Of a stretch of DNA of 64,000 nucleotides, positions 47,460 to 57,534 are shown one piece after another (within the stretch, counting starts at the first letter, position 1; every line of letters begins with the position of its first letter). Source of the stretch: Triglochin maritima (lineage: Eukaryota; Streptophyta; Magnoliopsida; Alismatales; Juncaginaceae); assembly GCA_963682175.1 (NCBI GenBank), contig OY821771.1:27982201-28046200 (forward strand), in the 5' to 3' direction. The position numbers were made by a program, and so were the translations under genes. The notes below the pieces were generated by a model. The model ran no database searches and was not told where the DNA came from. It saw only the letters and a list, made by a program, of their open reading frames with translations.

Positions 47460-48887
47460 TGTAGGAAGGTGTATGGTCAGATTTATCTAATCACTTTTAG
47501 GGTTAATTAACCTCTACTTGCTTAATCAAAGATGCAGCAGAATTAATCAAACAAAAGCAAGAAAAGACAAGAAATTAGCAAACCACACAAATGCACCGAA
47601 AGATTTTTATAGAGGTCTGGCCTCCCGCCTATTTCCTCTCTTGCAAGCTCCGCTCGATCTCCCTCGAGCTCCGCCTATGTCTTCACTATCAATCTCGTTT
47701 CGGGCCGAGATTAAGCCTTTTACACCACAAGCTCCGTGAGCAACCTCACTATCCTGATTTCTTCCTCTCACAATCTGAGAGGGAACATTTCGGGCTTTCA
47801 CCAAAATCCTTGCTTCTTGACATACAAATGAGTGGAACAATCACTTTCTAACTTGAGCACAATTAAAGTATGATAGGCAATGATCTAGTTTGGAAGTTTG
47901 ACTTGGAGAGTAGGATTGAGGAATTTGGAGCTTGGGAGTTTCTCTTAAATGTATTGGACAATTTGGAGTGTAAGAGTTGGTAAATTGTGTCTTGGAAACA
48001 TCTTTTATAAGCTTTGAAGGGGTTATAGCCATTGTGATTAAAGAGGTAAGTGGTTGTGTAAGAAACACAAAACAGTGAGGTCACAGTTCAGAACATCTTC
48101 GGTCAACCGAATAGGGCATACCGGTTGAACATGTCTAGCTATTCCTTAAGTTCACTTAAGTGAATGGTCAAACTAAATTGGGGATCGGTGAACCGTTCTG
48201 GGGGTTTTGGTCTGGTAAAAGATGGATCAGTCGATCTAAGCGAATGGTCGGTTCGACCGGAAATTTCCAGGCACTTTTGGGTTCAAGGAGAAAGGTGTTT
48301 CGGTCGACCGAGATCTTGGAGACGTTCGAACGGAAACTTCTAGAGTGTTTAGGGTGACCAAAGATGATATAATCGGTCGACCACTATGCATAAATCAGTC
48401 GACTGGAAGTCAGGGAATTTTGGGTTTTAGGAAATCTGACCGTTGTAGAAAAGGACAAATCTAACGGTCGAGTGACACGTGTAGACGGTCGGACGAAAAT
48501 GTTCAAACGGTCGACTGGTACAACAGTTAGGCTAATAGTATTAAAAGACCCAATCAGTCAAACAAGGAACTCGTTCCGGTCGACCGATTTGGCACTTGCA
48601 GATCAGGTTTGTGTTAAATGTTTTCCCGTCCCGGTTTGAGTGATCTATTGTAGTCCAATTGATGTGAAATTTTGTGTGTGACTTCTACAAGGAACCTAGT
48701 GTGTATGTGAGTGGTAATTTATTTACATGTCTTGACTTGAATCTTTTCTTCCTTAAGTCTTGATCACCTGTAGATGTTAACACAATACAATATATATGTC
48801 ATGCATAGTGTGCTACTCTACATTTATTATAATTAAGATTAGGTTGATTAAATCATCAAAACATAGATTAATGTCAAAAAGCCAACA
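47460..48887 (-). mobile_element. Copia-like solo LTR, minus orientation
   Basis: Minus-strand start TGTTGGCTTTTTGACATT, end CTTCCTACA. Flanks CCATT (47455-47459) and CCTTT (48888-48892) agree at 4 of 5 bases. The promoter-proximal TATA region lies near 48005 and the palindrome array at 48090-48590 (22-bp pairs at 48301/48323 and 48374/48396). Homologous to 48983-50457. Confidence 0.82.
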
Positions 48888-48982
48888 CCTTTGACCTTTT
48901 GGATAGGATTGATGACTCGTGTGCTATCTATCTCTTAAATTATTCTATCTTATTAATTAAGTTCTTGTTTTTATGTCATTTT

Positions 48983-50457
48983 TGTTGGCTTTTAGGCCTT
49001 AATCCATGTTTTTATGATTTAATCAACCTAATCTTAATAATAATCAATGTAGAGTAGCACGCATATCGCATAGCATACATATTGTTTTGTGCTAACATCT
49101 ACAGGTGATTAAGGCTCAAGGAAGAAAAAGAATTCAAGTCAAGACATGTAATCAAGATTTTGACGACATGTAATTATGTATTCTTTTTTAGTCTTGGGAA
49201 CTTTTGTATACTTGAGCATACTAGAGTATATAACTAATCACATACACACTAGGTTCCTTGTAGAAGTCACACATAAAATCTCAGATCATTTAGACTTCAA
49301 TAGGTCACCAAAACATAGACCGGAAAACACTTAAACCTAAACCTGATCTGTCTGAGCAAAATTGGTCAACCGAACAAGTTCTCTGTTCAACTGATTGGAT
49401 CAGTTAATTTGTTAGCCAATTGTGTTAAACTGGTCAACCGTTTTGAGAATTTTGTTCAACCGTCTACAATTTTCATTTGACCGTTAGACTTGTCGTACTA
49501 TATCAACAGTTGTATTCACATTTTTATCCATACCCCAAAAATACAAGTCACCACCGGTCGACCGTGGACCTAGTTTTGGTCGACTGAACATAGACATCTC
49601 TTGAATCCCGTAGTGCCTGTTTTTATCGGTCGACCGAATCAACCATTTTGTTCGACCGTATGTCCTTGGACTCCCCTAGAAAATAATTCTGGACTACATA
49701 ATTGGTTGACCATCCCACTTTTGGTTTGACCATTCACTTAAGTTATAGTCTTGTTCGTTCAACCACCCCTTGTTGGTCGACCATTTATTTCTGGATTGTT
49801 CTGGACTCCATGTCTGGACAGACTTCGGTCGACTGTTAGACCCATTTCGGTCGACCGAACTTGCCCAGAACTGTGCCATGTGCTTTTCTGCTTTGTGGTT
49901 CTTACACAAACCTTTACCTTATTAATCCCAACGGTTATAACCCCTTAGGAGCTTATAAATAGACGATTGAACACCTTGTGTAAAAACTCTCCCACTTCCA
50001 ATTGTCTCATACATTAAAGAGAAGTCTCCCAATCCTCAAAACTCCAAATCATACTCTCCAAGCCAAACTTCCACATTTTATATCAATTCCAACCATACTC
50101 TAAGTGTGCTCAAGTTAGAGAGTGATTGTTTCACTCAAAAATTGTCTGTCAAGAAGCAAGGGTTTCGGTGAAAGCCCGATGTGTTCTCTCTCGGGTTGTG
50201 AGAGGAAGAAATGAAGCTCGGCGAGGATTGTTTGTGAAACTTGTGGTGTAAAGGATTAATCTCAGCCCGGAACTCGCGGAGCTTGCAAGAAAGGAAGTAA
50301 GCGGGAAGCCGAACCTCTATAAAATCTTCGAGTGTCATTGTGATTTGCATTGCTCTTCTATAATTGTTTGCTTAATTTATTTCTGTTGCATCATTTGTTT
50401 AAGCAAGTAGAGATAAGATTAAAAGTGATTAGAATTAGGGACCATAACGATCCTACA
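48983..50457 (+). mobile_element. Copia-like solo LTR, plus orientation, TSD ATTTT
   Basis: Start TGTTGGCTTTTAGGCC, end GATCCTACA; exact TSD ATTTT (48978-48982, 50458-50462). TATA box CTTATAAATAGACG near 49950. The palindrome array at 49365-49865 lies upstream of it, with 22-bp pairs at 49555/49577, 49627/49649 and 49826/49848. It faces the LTR at 47460-48887 head to head across 95 bp. Confidence 0.9.
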
Positions 50458-50530
50458 ATTTTGATAGATAAGGGGGGGATTCAAACAAATGTGGTTCATA
50501 GGACGATATTGAAGCAAATATTACGACTCA

Positions 50531-50662
50531 TATAAGCCAACTTCAATGCTTTACAGGCATACCCAAGTAAGTTCTTTACCAAAATCAAGAGTGTATATAT
50601 AAGCCAACTTCAATGCTTTGCAGGCATACCCAAGTAAATTCCTTACCAAAATCAATAGTGTA
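50531..50662 (+). repeat. Two-copy 66-bp tandem duplication
   Basis: Two consecutive units beginning TATAAGCCAACTTCAATGC, period 66 bp, with only a handful of differences. No coding role seen. Confidence 0.85.
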
Positions 50663-50779
50663 TATATACGGTCAACTTCCGGAACACTTTCCAAAAATAT
50701 TAATGACCACAATCCCCTCATCAAAACAAAGAAAAGGTTTTCATGCAAAGATGACATTATAGATCACTGTTGGAAAGTC

Positions 50780-51450
50780 AGACTACCACGCCGACCTTAT
50801 CATGTTAGACATTACTAAACCGACGTGGCAGAGAGTTTACCACGTCGGCTATTAACAAACCGACGTGGAAGGATCCATTTTCTAACATCCTACCATGTCG
50901 GTGATAGAATATGATGTGGTAGGGGGTCTTCCACGTCGGCGTTTACACAGACTGACGTGGAAGGCTTCATTTATGAATTTTTTTAAAACAATTATACCCT
51001 ACCACGTTGGCCTTGTAGACCGACCACACAACCCTTCATTTATGAAACACACAACCCTTCCTCTCGCCGACCAGAGCATTCCTCCTCCCTTACTCGCGCA
51101 ACCTCTCCTTACTTCTCGAGCATTCCTCTTCCCTTACGTCCCTCGAGCGACCTCTCCCTCCGCCAACGCCGAAGTGTAAGTCTTCGACAACATTTTTTTG
51201 TTTATTTCTTTTCTTTGGTAGGGTCTTTCGGCAATATTTCTTTTGTTGGTTGGTTGGAAAAATGTTTATTTGCCTCAAAAACTTCTTTCATGTCAAGTTA
51301 TTTGACTATAAACATACATATGGAAATGCATTATGAGTTTCGTATTTTTGGTATATGTCTTCCATGTTGGTGTTCAATTTATCCGACGTTGTAGGGGGTC
51401 TTCCACGTTGGTACATAATTTATCCGACGTGGTAGGCTATTCAAAAAAAC
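50780..51450. repeat. Left subterminal repeat region of the CACTA element
   Basis: About a dozen copies of TACCACGTCGG / CCGACGTGG(T/A)AGG and one- or two-base variants in both orientations, dense at 50780-51030 and again at 51355-51440. Between the clusters lies a pyrimidine-rich stretch (51050-51180) ending at a possible splice donor (GTGTAAGTC), likely the leader of the ORF1 transcript. Confidence 0.85.
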
Positions 51451-51621
51451 ACCCGCCCTAGAATTCTGATTGGTTTTTTCTGAATTCTTATTGGTTTTGT
51501 CTGAGATTCATTCTGCCAGAAAATGGTCACTTGTAAAAAATAGTTTCAAAATATAAGAGATTTTAGTAGCTAAGTAATTTTTTATCCTTTATGGAGTTCA
51601 TAGTTGTTAACCATAATCAAA

Positions 51622-53050
51622 ATGGCTCCAACCTTGGATCAAAACTCATTCCAGAAGATTTTTTTGTCTTCTTCCAGGTTAATGGCTCCCAGCAAGAAAA
51701 ACCACACCCAAAATGGCGAAGAAGCCTCAACTTCGGTTCCTCCACAGGGAGCAACTCTTATGTTAGAGTTTCAACAAAAATTAAAACGTGAAGGTCAATT
51801 GCCTTTGGACTTTGATCGTCTCTTAGAGTCGAACGGAGAGAATAAAATTTATTGTCCTAGTTATTTGGGTATTATCGCTAGAACCAAGGTTGATATTTGT
51901 ATTGAAAATTGTTCACAAGTTGATTCTTATCTAAAAGAACAAATTTGGGAGGATATAATGGTATGTATCTGTTTATTAGTTTTATTTAAAATTTCCTCTC
52001 TTATTGATTCTAATTTTCAAGTGTTTTTTTGTTATAGGCTAAATGCATTTTTGAATCCACTAAATCGTTGAAGAAGAAATGGATTTCCTATGTTGGTAAC
52101 TGGTGGAAAGACTTTAGAACAAATCTCACATACATGTTTATCTTTGGGGAATATAAGGATCGTGACCCTTGTGCTACTTACAGTTTCATTTGGCCGACGA
52201 CATGGGCTGAGTTCAAAAGAACCAGACATTCTCCAGAATTTATGGTATTATATACTCAATCTTGTTAATACGTAGAATTTATAATTTTTATTTTTATAAT
52301 TAATCCACTATATTCTTTTTCTTGAAATACGAGAGCAGAACCAGAAACGGCAATCTAGTAACAAGTTTCAGCATAGATTGTCCAAGTTTCAGCATAGATT
52401 GTCCAGAGGGGGTTACCACAAACTTGAGGAGGATATGATGATAGAAAAAAATTCCAAAAAAAGAAGAAGTTGTGGAAGCAGGTCTGAGTGAAGAACAAGC
52501 AAGTAATTTGTCGCCTCCATCTCCGATATCTAGAGAAGAAAAGTTGAAGCGAGCGTGTATTACTCCGGAAGGCAGTTACATTAATGAAGAGTCTGAACTA
52601 GTTTCCTCCAAGATTGTAAGTTAACTTTAATTTTTATGTTTTATGTACGTATGTGGTTATTAATTAATAATAAAATTTAAAATTAATTTTGTATAAGATG
52701 AACTTTCAATGAAAGCTTCCCAAGGAGAATTTGTTTCAGATGGAAAAAATGATATATTGTCCACAACCTTGCGTAAGCAGGAGCATCTTGCGCGAATACG
52801 CGGTGTAGGTAGTCGAATAGGAGTACATCAGTATTTTGGCTCATCGTCATCCTCACAAAGTCATTCCCAAGTTGATCACGTGATATGCGACGAGAAGATC
52901 CTTCGCCTGGAAAACCTGGTAAAGAGTTTGTATAAACACCTTGGAGTTTCACCCGTATTGCTACAGATGTACCAACCCCCCGTACTGCTTCCAGTGTACA
53001 ACCTCCACAGGTGTTCCCCCAAGAAGTACCTGAGCAAGACTCACAGTTAG
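51622..53050 (+). pseudogene. CACTA ORF1, plant transposase (Ptta/En/Spm, Transposase_24)-like, broken
   Basis: Spliced layout read from GT-AG signals: exon ending 51960 (EDIM), exon 52038-52244 (KCIFESTKSLKKKWISYV, NWWKDFRTNLTYMFIF, YSFIWPTTWAEFKRT), exon 52339-52615 (NQKRQSSNKFQHRLS, then SRGGYHKLEEDMM), and a final part from about 52698 (NDILSTTLRKQEHLARIRGVGSRIG). The SRGGY and RGVG blocks are hallmarks of the family, which is thought to bind subterminal repeats as TNPA does. A frame change in an A-run near 52445 breaks it. A 21-bp exact tandem duplication in frame (52362-52403) repeats KFQHRLS. The 3' end continues after the nested LTR. Confidence 0.75.
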
Positions 53051-53376
53051 CGATTTTGAGATAAAATTACAAATTATAAGTATTTATTTTTGGCTTTGCA
53101 TTGCAGTACATGTGATAAATTTGTCTTGAAATTTATAGGATGGAGCCCAATGTGGAAATTAAGAACGGCCTTCAAGTCGAGGATTTGGGAAAAAAGAAGG
53201 TTTTAAGGAAGATCCTTTCATTCTGGCATCTCAAGCAAAACAAATATTTTATGTAAAAGACCCGTGTGCTAATGAATGGTCGGTAGTTTTAGAAGGATAA
53301 TGGCAAATCGTGGTTGAAGAAAATGTTATAAGATTGGAGAAATTCCCCCGTTTGTACAAGTACCTGAACTTAAATC
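53051..53376 (+). pseudogene. CACTA ORF1 3' region, up to the nested LTR
   Basis: Coding-like but with stops. Joined over the LTR it reads on to VPELKSLDDDITVDNLII beyond 55402. No separate gene. Confidence 0.5.
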
Positions 53377-55401
53377 TGTAGGATTTCAAGTTTAATTACA
53401 CATATATATTTTCGGAATTTTATGCGTAATAAGGATCTATAGCAATTTTCTATGATTTATTTCATGCATGCATTGGTTTGTTTCAATACCTAGTTTTAAA
53501 ACTTTTATTAAAACAAACATGGGACTCCGAAATTCATACCTAGAAGTTTTCTAAAACTTTCTGAAGATTCGGAGACGTTGAGGATGCTTGTTGTTGCGCC
53601 GGATGCCTCTGAGATTTCACCAAACTCTAAACAAGATTGGAGAGAGAAGAGCAAGCCTCTCAATCTCCAATAGGGTTTAGAATCTAATTACTAATCCCTC
53701 TTTAGTTCCCTTGAGAAGAAGCTCTCTGAAAACTAAAACTAATCTTAAGAATTAAGGGAATTTCGTGGAGGATTATGGAGAGAGATTTTGCATGAGAAAA
53801 ATAATGAATTAATTAATGAGGTAATGAGACAAACTTGTATTTATAAGTTCTCTCCAAATTACCTATTCATGTGCAACCTCTTGCCCATGATTTCATGTAA
53901 ACTTCCATCTAACCATCCATTATTTAATAATAAATAATCTTAGCCACGAATTAAATCAATTATGGACCAATTGCATGCATGATCTAATTAATTCTTAAAT
54001 TAATTCTGCATTAACCGTCTCGACCGGTCGACCGTTTCGAGGTTCGGTCGACTGTTCAATAACTCGATCGACCGTTCGTAACAGGAATTATTCTATCACA
54101 ATGTTCGGTCGACCAACCGATTACATTCGGTCGACCATTCGAACAGATGGAAAATTCCCTGTTATCGGTCGAGACATGTCCGGTCGACCGTGCCACATTC
54201 GGTCGACCGATCAACAGTAAACGGTCTATCGTTTGTGCACAGTTTTGCAGTTGGTCAAATTTCGGTTAAACCCCTACAAAATTCGACATTTCGGGATTAG
54301 TAGTTAATTCACAACTTATGTAACATATTATCCTATGTAATGATAAATCAATACATCCCATAATACTTACATCACATGTGAATTTAATTTAGATTCTAAT
54401 TATGTTATTAATCACAACATAATTTTGACTTTGCTTGTTCACCCCATGTGTCATATTTTCTTCATGAAACCTGACACATCTTATGAACTCAAAATCCCCA
54501 TTTCTTGTTTCCCAGTTTTGTGGTGTGACTTATGGGAGGATCTAAACTAAGTTGGCAGTGATATTAAGAGCTTAATATCACAAGCTATAAGCGGTATCTA
54601 GCTACACATTATAGCTCCCAATTAGTTAGATGTCTTAATTCCACTTGAACCAAAACCCGATCCGTTTAGTGATGGAGTGCACCACTTGTGTCCGTCCCTT
54701 GCCTCATGATATTAAGAATACACACAAAGTAGTATTGTGTCATCTTTGTATTAGTATCCATTTCTTGATCTCTTTAAGTTAGTTATAAATATGTGACTTA
54801 ACTCAAATCACATTGTGCACATTATAACTTTGCTTTATCAATGGGCCCACTAATATCATCACTCAATTAAGAGGGGCAATGATAATCTTTTGACTAACTA
54901 TCTTCTCCAACGAAAGTCCTACTTAACCAACTAATGCCTTTACACTACACTCATCGATAGCTTAAGACACTAGTCTAATTAAGCAATTCTTAAGTGATCA
55001 GATATAAGTCTCATATCAAAGGACCGAAGACACAGTAAAATATTAATGACACAGAAACACATTTCTATAATATTTTACTTATTAGGTCTATTCAGTATAC
55101 AAAAGTAATATTTTCCTCTTTTGCATACCCGTGTCGTCATTCACTTGTAGAGCTACAATGATCTATGACCAACACGACAATCTTAACTCGGTAATTAATG
55201 TCCCATGTTAATTACCATGATTGCGAATATCTTTTGTTTTATGTAAACCAATATCTTTTAGAGCTCTACGGTCAAGGACCAAGAGCTTCTTCCTTAACAC
55301 TTCTAAAAGACGAATAACATAAACAAGGAACAAAATGATTTCTCATTCAATTCATAATAATTGACATTTAAAAGTAAAAATTTTAGAACACATTCCCTTC
55401 A
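53377..55401 (-). mobile_element. Solo LTR of 2.0 kb nested in the CACTA element, TSD AAATC
   Basis: Minus-strand start TGAAGGGAATGTGTTC, end ATCCTACA. Exact TSD AAATC (53372-53376, 55402-55406). TATA-like CTTATAAATACAAG near 53845 (minus), with the palindrome array at 54010-54240 upstream of it (pair 54106/54128, 22 bp). Same family as 43740-45738 and the fragment at 37555-38047. A 4-codon window on each side shows that the CACTA frame resumes after it. Confidence 0.93.
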
Positions 55402-55790
55402 AAATCGCTCGATGACGACATAACTGTTGACAACTTAATTATCCGAGATGATCATCATGAAGGAATATGGATCGAGGATCTATCAAACGCACAACGTTTG
55501 TATGTTGATACAAATGTTGTGCATTTGATAGATATGATTTTGTTATTGTTGGACTGAATATGAATGTTGTGAGAATTAATTACTTGTTTGATGGATACGA
55601 ATGTTGTGAATTTGTTTGTTGATATGTTGATAGATTTGTATGTTTGATATGAATGTTGTGATAGATATGAATGTTGTGAATTACTTGTTTGATAGATATA
55701 AATGTTTGATTGATACTACAGGGTTTGAGACTGAAATACATGTATCATACAAATAATAAAAGTAAACAATTTAAAGAAATAACCTACAAT
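55402..55790 (+). other. CACTA ORF1 end and 3' region
   Basis: Open to DLSNAQRLYVDTNVVHL, then an imperfect repeat of GATA(T/C)GAATGTTGTGA units (55540-55700), about five copies. No further gene. Confidence 0.5.
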
Positions 55791-56195
55791 GTTGGCCTTT
55801 ATGCAGCACCGACGTTGTAGGATATTTTTTTTTAATTTAACAACCCTACCACATCGGACATATAAAAAGGCCGACGCGATAGATGCCATACTACCACGTC
55901 GGTTCTAAAAACAACCGACGTTGTAGGTTACTTTTTTATTGTTTTTTTTATTAAATACCCTACCACATCGGTCCTCTTATACGACAAACGTGGTAGGATA
56001 TTACCCACTTGTGCTTCGATTTATCACGTCGGTTGCGGTTAAAACTATGACCGACGTTATAGAGCATACTACCATGTCGGTTGTAACGACCGACGTTAAA
56101 GGGTACACATTTATAACGTCTCTTACGTACCACGTCGGTCTTGGAGAACGGTCAACCCGACGTTGTACTCCCTTAATATCCGACGTCGTAGTCCT
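55790..56195. repeat. Right subterminal repeat region of the CACTA element
   Basis: More than a dozen CCGACGT(T/G)GTAGG / CTACCACGTCGG copies in alternating orientation, ending at the inverted terminus CCAACAGTG. Several pairs form inverted repeats of 20-50 bp. Confidence 0.88.
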
Positions 56196-56212
56196 TTTTT
56201 CCAACAGTGGAT

Positions 56213-56949
56213 GCAAAACTCTAAATAAAAAAGTGACATGGTGCATTGTTAGATAAAAAGACAACCAAGAAGTTTGTAGATGCAAAACAGCAAATGATTA
56301 CCTTAAAAAAGCAAAAGAATGTAAGAAATAAAATGGTGATAGGCGAAGAGTGCATGCGTGTGAGATTGGTTCCTTGCCAATCTTACACCACACCAGCTGC
56401 AGTCCCCACTGGAGGCAAGGTACGCCTTGTTGTCTTTTTTGCGTAATATGTGAGAGGCACTTTGTTTTGAAGCAAGCACGATTATTTTTATTATTGCCGT
56501 TAATCCCTCGCATTATTGCACATGGAATAAGATCTCAAATCTGTCCATCTGTTAATATAAAATAAACATAATGCATGCACGAGGGACGGACGTTTCGACC
56601 TTCTGACTTTCACGTTAAAATCATCGGTTAATTACAATTTGCCTCTGAACTATATCTTGGTATCACTTTGCCCCTGAAGTTTCAAAGTTAACCGTTACCT
56701 CTCCTGAACTTTAATTTTGTAATACTTTACCCCCTTGAACTTCAAAAACTAATTATTTAACACACATTCGACGTTTTTTTCCTAATTTTTTTGTTGTATC
56801 CCTAATACACTCCTAAACCTATATTTACGTGAAAGTTTGGATCGAAACGGAGGTCGGATATGGTTGGAATTTAGGTCGAATTTAGGTCGGTCGTTCTACC
56901 ATGTCCTAATTTTCTTGTTTTAATGAATTGTTATTTATCTATCTTACAG
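56213..56949. other. Flank with tandem GCCCCTGAACTT modules
   Basis: 56630-56760 holds four imperfect copies of a roughly 35-bp module (CACTTTGCCCCTGAA-GTTT, TACCTCTCCTGAACTTTAA, CTTTACCCCCTTGAACTT). Such modules are often seen near ends of plant Mutator-like elements, but I find no matching inverted copy on the right. The end may contain the intron upstream of the OTU-like exon. Confidence 0.45.
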
Positions 56950-57534
56950 TGTCCGGACGGATTGACGTGGACAATTTCCCATATGTTGATAGACTGTCAG
57001 GAATCATTTTACCATTTCTGGAGAGGTGGAATGACGTACGTGCTGATGGCAACTGTGGATTTCGATGTGTTGCCGATGTCTTCCATGGTGGTCAATACAA
57101 CTGTTCGTACGCCCGTCGTGCGATTTCTAATGAGATAGGTGCACATCCTATTTATGAGAGTGTCTATTTCGGCAATGTGGTAGAGGCTCGTCAACGAATT
57201 GATTGGGGCGGGGTAGCTTGTGGCGAGGATCATTATATGGAGACGACTTGTTTCCGATTATTAATTTTTACAAGTGTGCGGTCATGTATTTCTCAATGGA
57301 ACGGATGGTTCGTTGCTCCTGTGTCTTACTGTGCTACCTCGGAAGAGTTTGTCTTCCATGACGAGGACTGTCGGAGAGTTGGTCATTGCTCATTTAGGGA
57401 GTTACATACATTTTATTTGTTTGGAATTAGCTGATGATTTCCCAGTACCTCCTATAGCGACCTTATGGTATCAAATGCAAGATGAGAGTGTTGTTGGATG
57501 TGAGGATCAGTACAAAAGTAGGATGACGTATTGA
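56950..57534 (+). pseudogene. OTU-like cysteine protease gene fragment, frameshifted
   Basis: Starts after a good acceptor (TTACAG, 56944-56949). VRADGNCGFRCVADVF (near 57030) is the OTU catalytic block (D-G-N-C), followed by EDHYMETTCFRLL. After a frame change near 57370, LVIAHLGSYIHFICLELADDFPVPPI follows in another frame; the catalytic His that normally sits in that block is present as YIHF. Ends at a TGA near 57532. OTU domains of this kind are carried by plant transposons together with PMD genes. No initiating exon was found. Confidence 0.65.

Larger units (their letters stand above)
50765..56209 (+). mobile_element. CACTA-superfamily DNA transposon, non-autonomous, TSD GAT
   Basis: Terminal inverted repeats CACTGTTGGAAA and TTTCCAACAGTG, with the 3-bp duplication GAT on both sides (50762-50764, 56210-56212), are diagnostic of CACTA (En/Spm). 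Without the nested solo LTR (53377-55401) the element is about 3.4 kb. Both subterminal regions are packed with direct and inverted copies of CCGACGTGGTAGG-type sequence, the expected TNPA-like binding sites. It carries an ORF1-type gene but no TnpD/Transposase_21 gene, so it needed a helper. Confidence 0.92.

Noticed and set aside
50458..50480. Degenerate primer binding site after the Copia-like LTR (TTTTGATAGATAAGG)
   Set aside because: The exact TSD ATTTT starts at this point, so the sequence is flank of a solo LTR; the resemblance to TGGTATCAGAGC is too weak.
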